From assembly GCA_001600635.1 (NCBI GenBank), contig BCKL01000002.1:995425-1059424 (forward strand): a stretch of 64,000 nt of DNA, written 5' to 3'. Below the pieces are notes generated by a model. It ran no database searches. It saw only the letters and a program-made list of their open reading frames with translations, and was not told where the DNA came from. The stretch is from Leucosporidium creatinivorum. Its lineage: Eukaryota; Basidiomycota; Microbotryomycetes; Leucosporidiales; Leucosporidiaceae. Below are positions 11,097-22,857 of the stretch, one piece after another; positions within the stretch are counted from its first letter, which is position 1; each line of letters opens with the position of its first letter. A program made the translations under genes and the position numbers.

Positions 11097-13463
11097 ATGT
11101 CTAGCCTCAACGGTATCCGCGTCAGTGAGTACACCATCTCCCTACAGCTGAGGCCAGACTGGGCTGCAAGAGGCAGCAGCGACGACGCTGCCATCATTGG
11201 GCGAGGGATTCGACGGTTGCTGCTCGTCTCTCAAGGAGACGCACAAGTACATGCTACTCTGCAGTCAAGGAGTCGTAGGAACAAAGCGCCTGCAGACTTT
11301 TGAGGAGCAGGGCTCAGCTGGCCGGGCTGAGATGGGATCAGCTCTGCTGGGTGCTCGCTTGCCAGCGCCCCAGTCCGCATCGTTTCCAAGATCACCTTTC
11401 GCTTCCTTCCGCCGTTGTCCTCGTTTCAACCTCAAGCCATGTACTAGCCTACAGCAACAATGCTGACCATGCACTCCTCCCCACTACTCTCCTACATCGA
11501 CTACCCGCTCAACCTCAACCCCTCCTCTCACGTCACCTGCCCTTCCCTCCGCCTCTCTCCCACCGAACCCTTCCTCAACCTCGCCCACGACGTGGTAGCC
11601 GACGACCCGCAAAAGGTCGTCAAGGTCATCGCCTCGAACGGCAAGTCGGGCGACCAGTGCGAGCTCAGCTACACCAATTGCAAGGTCGTCGGCAACGGTT
11701 CGTTCGGAGTCGTCTTCCAGGCCAAGCTGGTCAATGGCTCCCTCGCCGACGATGGAGGGGATGATGATGTCGCCATCAAGAAGGTGCTGCAGGATAAACG
11801 GTTCAAGGTGAGCTTTCGCTACAGACTCTTAACCGCACAGCTCCGTCGCCCCGCTTCGCCAGCTCGCCGGCGTTTCGCGTTGTTGTGGAGACGAGAGGGA
11901 GACGCTTTCATCGATGGTGCAGTGCTGACCCGTCTGTTCACCCACAGAACCGTGAGCTCCAGATCATGAGACTCGTCAAGCACCCCAACGTCGTCGACCT
12001 CCGAGCTTTCTTCTATTCGAATGGCGACAAGGTGAGCTCTCACTCTCGTTCCCCACCTTCTACATCAACCACGTGCTGGGAATGAAGGGCGTTGGCTTGT
12101 GCTGCTCGAGCTGATGGCTGACCATCCCGCTCTCTCTCCCTCTCCAAAAGCCAAAGAAGGATGAAGTGTACCTCAACCTCGTGCTCGAATACGTGCCCGA
12201 GACGGTCTACCGCGCCTCGCGCCATTACGCCAAGCTCAAGCAAACGATGCCGATGCACTACATCAAGCTCTACATGTACCAACTCCTCCGCTCGCTCGCC
12301 TACATCCACTCGGTCGGCATCTGCCACCGCGACATCAAGCCCCAGAACTTGCTCCTCAACCCTCCGACCGGCGTGCTTAAGCTTTGTGACTTTGGCTCGG
12401 CCAAGATCCTGATTGAGGGGGAGCCCAATGTTTCGTACATTTGCTCGAGGTACTACAGGGCTCCCGAGCTCATCTTTGGCGCGACCAACTACACCACCAA
12501 CATTGGTGAGTTTGGGATTTGGAGCTCGAGGCGTGCGAGCAGGTCAGCTGACTCGAGAGCTTCTACCTACAGACGTCTGGTCCTCGGGTTGTGTCATGGC
12601 CGAGCTCATGCTGGGACAGCCTTTGTTCCCTGGAGAGTCTGGGTGAGTGGTGGACTAGCGAGAGTGAGTGACAAGCAGGGCGAGAACTGACCCTTCGGCG
12701 CTCGCTCGCTCGACCAGAATCGACCAACTCGTCGAGATCATCAAGGTCCTTGGCACGCCCTCGCGCGAGCAAATCAAGACGATGAACCCCAACTACATGG
12801 AGCACAAATTCCCTCAGATCAAGGTGCGTTTCTTCCCTCTCTCTCGTACCTCGACCGAGCCGAGCTCGAGCTGATCTCTCTCTCCCTTGCGCTCCCGCCA
12901 CAGCCTCACCCCTTCGTCAAGGTCTTCCGGCCGCGTACCCCTCCCGAGGCGATCGACCTCATCTCCAAGCTGCTCGAGTACACCCCTTCGGCGCGATTGA
13001 CCGCTATTGAGGGTGGGTCTTCGATCTCTCGTCTCGTTCGGCGCTCGGGAAGCTGACCCTCTCGCTCGGATGTGATCCAGCCATGACCCACCCCTTCTTC
13101 GACGACCTCAAGGTGCCAGACACCAAGATGGCGACCGGCAAGGATATGCCCCCTCTCTTCAACTTTACTCGCGAAGGTGGGTCTTCTTTCTTGCTTCTCT
13201 CTCCTTCTCCTTTCATCAGCTCGCTAACTCTCTCGCTCATTCGCATCACAACAGAGCTTTCGATCCGCCCCGACCTGATTCGACAATTGGTGCCGCCTCA
13301 TTGCGAGGCCGAGCTGCTGTCGAGGGGCATCGACATCAACAACTTTGAGCCGATCCCTCTGGCCGATATGCGCATCACTTTGGATGTGAGTGGTCGAGCC
13401 TCGTTTTCTTCTCGTGCTGTAGCGAGATCGGAAGCTGACTCGCATGCGATCCTACTACAGTGA
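11097..13463 (+). CDS. GSK3: glycogen synthase kinase-3 (canonical)
   Basis: Close to canonical GSK-3 over the whole kinase domain: [11 protein letters not shown] lead-in, [13 protein letters not shown] glycine loop, VAIKKVLQ with the ATP lysine, [59 protein letters not shown] with the activating Tyr, [16 protein letters not shown] (scaffold-binding loop) and HPFFDDLK. Family role: primed-substrate Ser/Thr kinase in nutrient, stress and developmental signalling. Exon 1 at 11097 encodes MSSLNGIRV, a typical fungal GSK-3 N-terminus. The following intron could end at 11453 (adding about 40 residues before [13 protein letters not shown]) or nearer 11570. The last intron ends at 13460, so the final coding exon consists of the stop codon alone. 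Downstream neighbour of a diverged tandem paralogue, same strand. Confidence 0.93.
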
Positions 13464-13925
13464 GCGGACTCTAACCTCGGACATGGCTTTCTCGGCTTTC
13501 CTCCTTTCTCCCTCTCTTCCTCCCTTCTCCACCGCGCGGGGCCGTGCCCTGTTCTGTCTACATTCGGATCAGTTATCCTCCCTTCTCCTTCCCCTCCTCA
13601 ACATATCCCCCTCCTTCCCGCTCTCTCTTTCCGCATCCCCCCCTCCCCCTACCTCGCCCCCGTTTCATAGGCTATGTTTCTCGCTCTCTCTTGTTACCGC
13701 TTCTGCTGCTGTAAAGTCTTGCGCGTTCAAATTATCATACTGCAGCGAGAGACGAGAGACGATGGGATCGACTTTAGCAGCTCGAACCCCGCCCGAGTCC
13801 CAAGCGAACTCAGCGTCATGGGTTCTGCTCCGTCTGCATCGTCAATCGTCTCGGTTTTGCTCTTCTTCTTCTACGTACAGCAGAAGCAGAAGGATCTATC
13901 ATCCTACAGCTGCAAGCCCTAGTGG
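13464..13925. other. GSK3 3' region and leader of the next gene
   Basis: C/T-rich sequence at first, then a mixed stretch that ends in CAG-rich leader sequence before the ATG at 13926. No RNA gene, repeat or protein domain is visible. Both flanking genes run on the + strand, so it must contain one terminator and one promoter. Confidence 0.4.
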
Positions 13926-15758
13926 ATGCCCCTCCTCCCCTGCCTCTCGAGCACGTCCAAGGCCTTCCCCCTCGAGCCTCTCCACTCGATGGCACCTCAA
14001 TCCCCTCGCCCTTCGCACTGGTCCAACGACGCGGGCACCTCGTTCCGCAACCCCTGGCCTAGTGCACAAGCTCCTACTTGGTCGGAAATGGTCGCTGGTG
14101 GGGGCTTAGTCGGCTGGGCGAAACGCGAGGACAAGTTGACGGAGCACGAGAGGTCCCGGGAGATCAAGGTCGTGGAGCCTGATTGGGGGAGCGGGAGGGG
14201 GGCTACAGCGAGGAGTGGGAGAGGGGATCGGGAGAATGGCGAGGAGGCAAAGATTGTGGCCGAGAAGGAGGGGAAAGGCCTCCTGCTCGGCACTTGGTTG
14301 GGACATGCTGGCGCGTTCGTCGAGATCCCGTTGGAGAGGGGCAAGGATGGAGAGCAGAGGAGCGCCAAATTGCTGTTTGATCCCATTTTCAGTGGGACGG
14401 CGGGGCCGACGGCGTATACGGGTCCCAAGAGGTACAGGAAGAGCCCTTGCGAGGTGGACGACCTGCCGGGTTGCGACTGTGTCTTCATCTCGCATAACCA
14501 GTGAGTTGTAGTGCTGCAGAACGGGCGAGAACGATGGCTGATGAGGTTCTGATGCGACAGCTACGACCACCTCGACCTCTCCTCCATCCAAGCCGTCATG
14601 AAGCGATTCCCGAACGCCCGCTACTTTGTGCCCCTCGGTCCGTCTTTCCTTCCCTTCCTTCCTTTTCCACAACTAACCCTACCACTCCATAACATAGGCA
14701 ACAAGCCCTGGTTCGTCAGCACCGGCGTGCCCGAGCACCAGATCACCGAGATGGACTGGTGGCAGGACATCGAGCTCTGCCCCGAGGAGTTGAGCTACGA
14801 GGCGGATGACGAGGACGCGCAGAGCAAGTCGAGGTTGAGGATGACTTGCGTGCCCGCGCAGCATAACTCTGGTCGGTTCTCGCTCCGCCTTGGTCTGAAG
14901 CGAGAGCGATGAGCTGACCCTCGGCGATGGCGATAGGTCGAACGGGCATCGATTCGGGAGCGACGCTGTGGAGTGGATGGGTCGTCGAGCATCTTGTCAC
15001 TTCCCAGCCTTCCAAGCCGAACGATGAGACGACAGGAAGGGTCACAAGGAAGGGAGCGTTGTACTTTGCTGGGTGAGCTCTCGGCGATCGCTTCTCCGCC
15101 TTGTTACGAGAGCTGACTCGCCGTCCGGACCTGCAGAGACACTGGATACCGTAGGCATCGTACTTCGGATGCCATCTGCCCTGTCTTCGAGGGTGCGTGG
15201 CTCGTTGCTTTCTTCGCCAGAGAGCACCGGGCTGATTTCCCCTTTGCCCCGCGCAGAACTCGGCAAGAAGTTCGGACCGTTCGACCTTTCCTTTCTCCCC
15301 ATCTGGCGTGGAGGATCGCTGAGCTTCGTCTCATGGCTCGGTCTGCGAGTGAGTGGCTGCCGTTGGTTGTCGCCGAGCTGAAAGCTGATCCCTCGCTCCT
15401 CCCAACGCAACAGCTGCACCACGAGAACATCCCCTCCGCCCTGCACGGGTCCCCTACCGACGCAGTAGCCATGCACCTCGACACAAAGTCGCGCAACTCC
15501 ATCGGTGTGTCCCCTTCCCTTGCTCCCTCTCTCCGCTCGGCGCTGACCCCCTCCCAACCCCCTCCAGGCATCCATTTCGGCACCTTCATCGGCGCAGAGC
15601 ACGAGTCCCTCGAAGCCATCATTGAGCTGTCCGACGAGTGCGAAAAGCTCGGCGTCCTTTCGTTGGAGGATGAGGCGGACGATGAGAAGGGGAGGTTTGG
15701 CGTCGTGGATTTGGGCGAGACGATCGTGATTGAGATTGATGAGTTGGTTATTGTTTGA
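13926..15758 (+). CDS. NAPE-PLD-like metallo-beta-lactamase-fold phospholipase
   Basis: Zn-hydrolase of the N-acylphosphatidylethanolamine phospholipase D type, which releases N-acylethanolamines from membrane lipids. The order of motifs fits the family: FRNPWPSA near residue 38, the strand GTWLGHAGAFVEI, LLFDPIFSGTAGPTA, then the metal-binding signature SHNHYDHLD, whose HNH and YDHLD halves meet exactly at a spliced intron near 14503-14561. Downstream come GNKPWF, CVPAQHNSGR (metal His), YFAGDTGY (metal Asp), and IHFGTF with the last His. About 420 residues in six or seven exons. No signal peptide; peripheral membrane association is likely by family. All expected metal ligands are visible, so it should be active. 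The head-group preference cannot be read from sequence; bacterial and fungal relatives are often annotated only as beta-lactamase superfamily proteins. Confidence 0.87.
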
Positions 15759-15957
15759 GTATGTAGAGCTATGCGCTTGTAGCAAGTTGTATTGTAGAGC
15801 AACGTCGAAGCTGTTTCACTACAGAAACGGGCGATGCTGCCCGCTCCTCGGAACTGCTTCTCCTTTCGGTTCCGACGTCCTTGCGCCTCGTCTCGTCCTC
15901 GCTTCGACGTCGCTTGTTCTTCTGCCAATCTTCGACAACTTCTACAGACGGTAGACT

Positions 15958-17133
15958 ATGATGCAGAGGCCTCGTGTCATGAGAGCACTCTCGGGTAAAT
16001 CGTCTCCATTATCGTGCTCGGCGCCGAAGCTGAACCTCCTTCGACAGACCGACTCAAAAAGGTGCGCCTCGTGATGTCGCTTCGAGCCCGATTCGCTCTA
16101 AACCGCCTCTCGAGTACAGAAGAAGGTGCTTCCACCTCTGGAGTATTACAAATGCAATGTCGACCAGGACAGAAAGGACAAGAAAGAGGTGTGGGATGAA
16201 ATTCTCGACGAGCAGCCGGATCCCCGAATCGAATGGCTGAAGGCAATGATCAGGGACGGGGAAGATGAGCTGAAGAGGCTGGAATTCAACTCGGAGGATT
16301 GTAAGTGCCCTCGCGGGCAGAGGAGGGGGGGTTGCTTCGGCGCCGAGCTCTGCTCCTTTAGCTGACCCACTTGATGTGTACAGACCGCGATCTTCAAATC
16401 AAGATCTGGCACAACAAGGAGCAGCTCCGTAAGGATGCAAACCTCATCAGACTAAAATGGCGGCGTCAGCTCGACGAGACTGAGTTCTGGAGCAAGCCGA
16501 AGTACGCCGAGGACGAGGTGAGCCTTCTCGGTCGTCTTCCCCTCGTCTCTTTAGCTCATTAACAGCCTCAAGAGCAGCGCTTCAAGCCTATCCTCTTCAT
16601 CATCCAGTCGACCAAAGATCCCCACTCCTCTCTCCGAAAACAGGCTCAACTGAAGCTCGACGGCGCTGCTCGCTGGCTGCGCGGCAAGCACGACGATTCA
16701 AACGCCTGGCTGGATCCTCCGACCCACGACTCATCCACCGCCAAGTTCAGCAACCTCAGCCTCAGCGACGAGGACACCATCGCGACGAGGCCTTTCCCGG
16801 TCAGGACGACCTCGCTGCTCTCGCCGCCGAGTCCGGCTGGATGGGATGAGCGGCCGATGTCGAGGGGAAGGAGTATGGACACTGTGCCGAGAACGAGGGA
16901 TGGACCTGTGGGGAGGGATATGCTGAAGAGGAGGATTGGCAGTGAGTCTTACCCGAGCCTTCCTTCAGCGCCGAGGTGAAGCCGAACCGACCTTTGCGAT
17001 CACAGGTGTGGGCGATGCGGACAGCACAAGGCTGAATAGAAGTCCTAGCCGCTTAGGTGGACTACTGAGGAGGAAGAGTAGCAAGGAGACCCTCACAAAG
17101 GTCCAAGGAAAGCGGAGGATGCTGCTGGATTGA
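15958..17133 (+). CDS. uncharacterised highly charged protein
   Basis: Not recognised. Six exons or so. The starts at 15958 and 15961 are adjacent ATGs, and frame passes smoothly over the first two introns (MRALSD..RLKKKKVLPPLEYY). The middle region is helical and charged (VDQDRKDKKEVWDEILDEQ, WLKAMIRDGEDELKRLEF, IKIWHNKEQLRKDANLIRLKWRRQ) and could form a coiled coil. The rest is Ser/Arg-rich, probably disordered, with phosphorylatable RxxS sites, ending in KRRMLLD. No signal peptide or membrane segment. About 290 residues. Its compact start lies 200 bases after the phospholipase stop on the same strand. Confidence 0.6.
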
Positions 17134-17584
17134 GAACGCCGAGCTGCCTCCTTCACGCGCTTGCAAGACTGGTTGCGGGCTGCTGCGAGGCAGCATAGAA
17201 GAAGAGTCATACATATCAACCCTGAGCATATCGTTGTGCCCCAATAGAGCTCAGTCTCGGCGCGAATGAACTGCTCGGCGACTGCCCTCTTCATCGCCGA
17301 GCTCTGCAAAAGTTGGGAGCGAACGGTATCAATGAACAGGAAGGTGTAGTTCGGCTCCCAAGCTACCTTCAGCTCGCATGGAGCTTGCACCGGATCCCCT
17401 GCAGCCCCTAGCCAGTCGACCCAGCGCACGCGTCGACGGTTCGCTTCTCGCTTCCTCCCTCTCTCGCCTCACTCTTCTCCTCGCGCGTTTCTCGACAGTC
17501 CGAAGATAGTGTGGTCTACTACAGTGTGCACGCTGCAGCTCTGATACTTCAGTACCAAGAACCGACCGCCGACGTCAGACAACA
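17134..17584. promoter_or_regulatory. MRS2 promoter region
   Basis: 450 bases between two + strand genes. The last 100 bases are C/T- and then A/C-rich, ending in ACAACA before the ATG at 17585. No coding or RNA signal is visible. Confidence 0.4.
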
Positions 17585-19561
17585 ATGTCGCCTCGCCTGC
17601 GCCTCTCCTGCTTTCGACTCGGCCCAATACCAAGCATCAGACCAGCACCACGACCTCCTCCGACCCTTCACCTTCGTCCGCAGCCCGGCCGAAGATTCTA
17701 CGAGCACTCGTCGCCTCACGCGCCAGCCAGCAGCCTGCAACATGACGGCGTAACGGGCAATGCAGGCGACCAGGGAACGTACTCGAGATGGGCGTTGATG
17801 AGCGAGTGGCATAAAGCTGCTAGGGAGACTACGCCGGCAGAGCTGAGATGGGAGAAGCGTGATGAGATTGAAGCTGTCTGTGAGTGCTCGGCGAGGAGGA
17901 GGCTCGAGTGCGAAGGGCTCTCTGACGCCCAGTGTCAGAGCCTGATGCGCCGAGCTACAACAAAACATCTTCAACTAACCCTAAATGACCTCCTACAGAT
18001 ATGATCCTCCTTCCCGACGGCACAATCGAAAAGCCGAAGAAGCGCCTCGACAAGCAGACCATCCTCGAGCGCTATGGCCTACAGCCTCGAGACCTCCGCA
18101 CCCTCGACAGTCACATCCTCGACGTTCGCCCCTCCCTCCTCGTCTGCAAGAGGTCTATCGTCCTCTGCACCCCCATCGCCCGCGCCATCATCAGCCACGA
18201 CCAGCTCATCCTTATCGCCGCCGACAAGCATAACCCCATCTGCGACGCCGAGGGAGCCGAAGAGATGGTAGCATCCGTACACGACGCCATGGTCCGTCTC
18301 AACATCACCGAGGGAAGCGCTACCGGCAGCGGGGCGATTCCATTCGAACTCCGAGCCCTCGAGGCTCTGCTCCTCATCACTGTTCGAGGCTTCCGACATG
18401 TTAGCGGCGAGCTGCAGGATCGAGTGTACGGCGTCATCCCCGAGCTGCGCTTCGGGGTCAGTCAGGCCGAGCTGAGGGATCTGATGGAGGCAAAGAGGAC
18501 CTGTGAGGACGCGTTGAGCGCTGGACGAGCTTTGCAGACTGCTATCAGTACTGTTCTGAGCGAGGGTGAGCTTTTGACTATTTCCCCCGCCGACCAGCTG
18601 CCGAAGAGCGGGCTCTCAGATTTAGGCCGAGCAGCTCATAGCTGACATCGCCATCCCACCCTTCGTCAGATGAGGACCTCGCCGGCATGTACCTCACCGA
18701 CAAGCACAACGGCCGGAAAAGGTCCATCGAGGATCATCAAACCGCCGAGCTCCTCCTCGAGTTCTACGAGCGCCGCCTCGACGAGACGAACGAGTCGAGC
18801 GTGCGATTGCAGAGCCTCCTCGCCGACATCGACAATAACATCGCCCTCGTCCTACAATCTACTCGCGTCCGACTACAGAACTTGGAGCTGCAGAGTACGT
18901 CTTCGACTTTTCGCCTTTCCTTCGCCGAAAGTCAAGCTCGCGCCCTAAATGGACGCCCTAAAATTGCCTTAGACCCCGAGCTGACTCTCTCCACCTACTC
19001 ATTCATAGCTGCCATCACTACCTTGGCCCTCGGAGCTGGAACGGCAATCGCTGGCTTCTTCGGTGAGTTGTCTCGGTCGCTGTACTCTCGAGCGAGCGCT
19101 GACCCTCGACTTCACAAGGCATGAACCTCGTCTCGGGACTCGAGGAAGATCCCAACGCCTTCCGCTACGCCGTCTACGCTGGCGTCGGGTCGATGGCTAT
19201 CATTATGGCAGTCGGCTGGCTCAGGATGGTCAGGAATCGCCGAAGCCAACTCTTCCTTCGCTCGTACGCTCGCGCCCGACCACTCAGCAAGACACTACAG
19301 ACTGGCTCGCTCCACGTACCAGCAGGATCGGGAGGGAAGGATATGCTTGCCCCCTTTGGCATGGCGGAAGCGCGAGGGAGGGGGGCCTTCGGCGCCGAGA
19401 CGGAGCCGCCTGGAGCGAAGGAGGCGAAGGAGCAGGAGGGACCGAAGAGCGGGGAGCAGAAGAAGGAGGAGCAGGAGCAGGCCAAGAAGGAGGTAGAGGC
19501 GGAGAAGGCGAAGGAGGCGGACGATGCGAAGGAGTCGAAGAAGGATGGCTCGCAGATCTGA
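17585..19561 (+). CDS. MRS2: mitochondrial inner-membrane Mg2+ channel MRS2
   Basis: CorA-type magnesium channel of the mitochondrial inner membrane. The N-terminus is Arg/Ser/Pro-rich without acidic residues (about residues 1-40), a good matrix-targeting sequence. Matrix domain features follow: the RYGLQPRDLRTLDSH block typical of MRS2, PFELRALEALL, then long helices with LLADIDNNIALVLQSTR. Two TM segments follow: TTLALGAGTAIAGFFG ending in the signature GMN (FFGMNL), and YAGVGSMAIIMAVGWLRM. After the GMN comes the acidic loop SGLEEDP. The tail is basic after TM2, then an unusual Lys/Glu-rich charged extension of about 60 residues up to the stop at 19561. Five or six exons. The pore signature and targeting are intact; confident call. 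LPE10 is a close homologue in ascomycetes, but a single gene is usual here. Confidence 0.94.
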
Positions 19562-19762
19562 AGAGACAGGCGCAATAGAGCTAGCAGTCGCCCGTATGAT
19601 CAGCAAGGGTCTTCGCGAGTCTCCCTCTCCTTCTCTGCCGCTCACGCGTCGATAAGAGCCGCGAAGGGTGCGCCGAAGCTGGACGAGGAACGACGAACAC
19701 GTTTTGGAATGCAGTACAGAAGAGCAGCGTAAGCGCGAGCTTGAAGTTTCCTCTTCTAGTCC

Positions 19763-20979
19763 TCAAAGCGTGAGGTTCTCCCTGTGAGGGAAGAGGATCA
19801 GCCGGAGGACCGGGAATTGAGCAACTCGGCGCAGAACTCACAACGGCGTGCGGTCCTCGACGAGGACATGAGTAATCGAGCGCCTCCCACATTCATTCAG
19901 AACCGCCTGAGGAGTCCTCTTGGCTCCAGTCGAAGTGCCACCGAACATTACGAGTGTCTCGAGCGCCGACGCAGCAGGCTGACGAAGGGCGCCGAGTATG
20001 ACAGGGCCGTCGAGTCTGTTCTTGGCGTCGAGGCGAAGGGTTTTGATCTGGGTAATCTGGGGAAGAGATCTGAGAAGCCTGATGAGGTGTTGGGTGTCGT
20101 ATCCGATATCTTGGAAGTAGAAGACTTCGAGAGAAGTGAAGGCCGAAAGAAGGGGCGGGAAAGCGGCGGGCATGATCGGTGCGGCCACCATAACGGCGAG
20201 GACCTTGATGTTGGCAGAGACAGCAGGAAGTAGCGCCTGCCAGATCGGAGTTGTGGTAGAGTTGACGATGATGCTGAGCTTGGTGAGGGTCGTTTGCGAC
20301 GCGAGGAAGAGGGGACGGATGATCTCGACGCCTGGGGTGAACTTGTCGGACGAAAGAAGGGCGACGTCGAGTTTGTAGGGCGCGCTAGCAGGAATTTGAG
20401 CCATCTTCTTGACGTTCCAGCTGGGGTCGAGGTGGATGTAGAGCTTCTTGAGGTCTGCGAAACGTCAACGCCGAGCCACGTCAGTTCGCTCTTCTTCGGG
20501 TCACTCCATCGGACAGCCTGCTCCTAAGCGGTGTGGGCNAGAAGGAGGGACGTGCTAGCAGACTCACCGTAGAGCGAGGGGTGGTAGAGAAGCGAGCCGG
20601 TCTGTTTCTTGACCCGGAAGAGGGTGACCGCCTGCACGCCGGGGCAGACATCGAGGACCTGCTCAGCGAGCCCCGCGTCGATGGTCGGCTTTTTAGAGAC
20701 GTCTATGCTAAGGACGTGCACCTTGCGTACGCCCTGCGCGAGCCAGCGCTGGGTCGCCGGCGAGTCGATGAATGCCTGAGCACGGTCCGCCGTCTCCAGG
20801 TAGACGCGGGACCACAGGACAGCCTGAGCTTCCTGTCGCCAGCTNCGAGACACAATCGCTGCATAGCAGAGCGTCTGGCGTTCGCTGCACTTTACAAGCT
20901 CAAGCTTGCGGAGAACCGTGCAGCGTTCCACGAGCTCGAGGATGCGGCGGATGAGTTCGGCGGGGAGAGCGGGGGCCAT
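19763..20979 (-). CDS. F-box-like/leucine-rich protein, left copy
   Basis: Starts MAPALPAELIRRILELVER, an F-box-like N-terminus (LPxEL..RIL) followed by a Trp-containing segment (SWRQEAQAVLW) seen in fungal F-box proteins that recruit SKP1. The remainder looks like a degenerate leucine-rich repeat solenoid (LKKLYIHLDP, IKTLRLDAKN, LETLVMFGG). Three exons: introns near 20407-20566 (ending TTTCGCAG) and 19780-19842. The last exon is inferred from a GT..CAG intron with GCTGATC that occurs at the same place in the other copy, giving the end ENLTL. Without it the stop is at 19838. Family role: substrate receptor of an SCF ubiquitin ligase; target unknown. Two ambiguous bases (20539, 20845) lie inside the gene. 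Confidence 0.65.
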
Positions 20980-22857
20980 ATTGTAGCTGAGCTGTAGCGT
21001 GTTCCGGCGATTAGGGCGTCTCAAGCTGTAGCGTGTAGCGAGAGCGAGAGTCGAAAGCTGTAGATGAGTGACGAGTAAGAAGCCAAGAGGCGGCGCGAGC
21101 TTTCGACGACCCTTGTCCTCAGCTCATTCACTAGTTCCCAACTCAACTCGCTTCTACAAGGCTACAGTAAGCATGGATAGAGGTGCTACAGCCGCTGTAC
21201 CTTTCTCTCAGCAAGACGAGCTCGAAGACGATCCTCAATTCGCTCCTCAGCTGCAGCTCGCACCTCCCAAGCCCAAACGACAGCGGACCAAGTCGACCAG
21301 CAGCAGCAGCAGCAGCAAGGCCAAGAAGTCGAAGGAAGTGTCTGGTGTCGTACAGAAGCGCAAACCAGCTCCCAAGGTAACCAAGTCAGCACTCGCCAAC
21401 AACTACAAGCTCGACAAGCCGCAAGCTCAAGCTGCCAAGTCGGACTCGTCCAGCAGCGCTCTCGACCGCTACCGCTACCAGCCACGACCTGCTGCACTCG
21501 AACAGAATGACTCGAACGCTCCGTACAAGCAGCCGAGGAAGCGTAGTCGCGACACGGACCAGANGCGAGCTGACCGAGGCGGGAGCTCGAAGGGAGAGGA
21601 CGAGACGAAGGAGGCTACTACGAGCAAGCAGGTAGGCAAGCGCGCTAGAAGGGCAGAAGAGATCGTCTTCACCATGCCCGAGCTCGACGAGGACGGCGAG
21701 CCCATCGTACCGCCCTTAGCAGTCCAAGTCACCTTGCTTCCCATCGCCGAAGCTCCCCCTCGCTCACCCACACCTAAACGACGCCTCTCTTCCGAGCCTG
21801 TCGCCAAGAGCAAGAAGAATGCACCAATCCCTTCAAGCTCCGCCCACTCCAAATCTTCCATCGAGCTTCCTCCCGGCATGCAGGCTCGCCTCCGCCGAGA
21901 CTCTNCCGACTTGCCTTCCTCGACTCGCCCGCCTCNAGACAAGCTCACCTCGAAGGCTCCTGCCAATNCCGCTCTCGACGCTACTCGCGCTCACGAACGA
22001 TCTCCCATCACGCCTCAAGTCCCTCGAACGGCTCAAGACGNGCAGGAGATCGCTGGCTGTCTGGAGGCGCTGCAGAACGACGACTTTGGCATGTTTGAGC
22101 TCGAGGAGGATCTAGTAGAGGAAGAGACGGTTGTCGAAGCTGAGAGGTGAGCTTTCGCTGAGCTACGGGCCGACCGGCAGTCGCTGACTTCGGCGATCCT
22201 CTCTCACAGCGACCCCCGACCCCCCTCTCCTCGCCCTGCTCCATCGACCGACGAGGTCGAGGCTGGAGCTGACGAAGCTGTAGCCGAGGCCGAGGTCTAT
22301 GGAGATGACCAGGATCACCTCCCCTCGCCCATCGCTTCGCCCGACCCTTTCGCTCTCGACAATGAAGCCGCCGTTCGAGTCCCGCCTCGTCTTGACCCAC
22401 ACGCCTTCGAGCTCATCATGGCGGGCAGGGAGCCCTCTACCTCGTCCTCGCAGCCTCATTCCGACCTCCTCGACCAGCCCAAGTCCACGCCTTCCCTCGC
22501 TCAACCTCATTCTCGTCCCTCGACCGCCGCTCCCATCGCTCGGCCCCTTCAACCACCTCCTCAGGACCTTCTCGCCGCACTCGCCGCGAATCCCTCTCCA
22601 CCTCGTCCTCGGCCCACTCACCGCCTCGTCCCTCTCACCACCTCCGGCCTCGCTTCCCACCTCGAGGCGCTTGTCAGCTCCCACGTCGCCGAGGCTGCAT
22701 CGTACAAGTCGCGCGTCGCCTCGCTCGAGAAGAGCTTGAAGGCGAGAGATGAGGAGATTGGAGCGCTGAGTGCGGGGTTGAGGCAGGTCAAGGGCGACAG
22801 GGAGGCGCTGGAGAGGGAGGTGCAAGAGGGGAAGCAGGCGATTGAGGGGTGGAAGGG
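20430..22857. repeat. near-identical core of the left arm
   Basis: This tract differs from its mirror image (about 41368-43785) by only a handful of bases, for example A/T at the codon giving TADRAQ versus TTDRAQ and Phe versus Ser in AVP[FS]SQQ. Divergence rises sharply on both sides, at about 20430 and about 22857. All seven ambiguous bases of this arm lie inside it. Confidence 0.85.

Noticed and set aside
22163-22825. 220-codon frame on the minus strand, identical in the other arm (41399-42061)
   Set aside because: Antisense shadow of the coiled-coil gene; identity follows from the conversion tract and it has no independent gene features.
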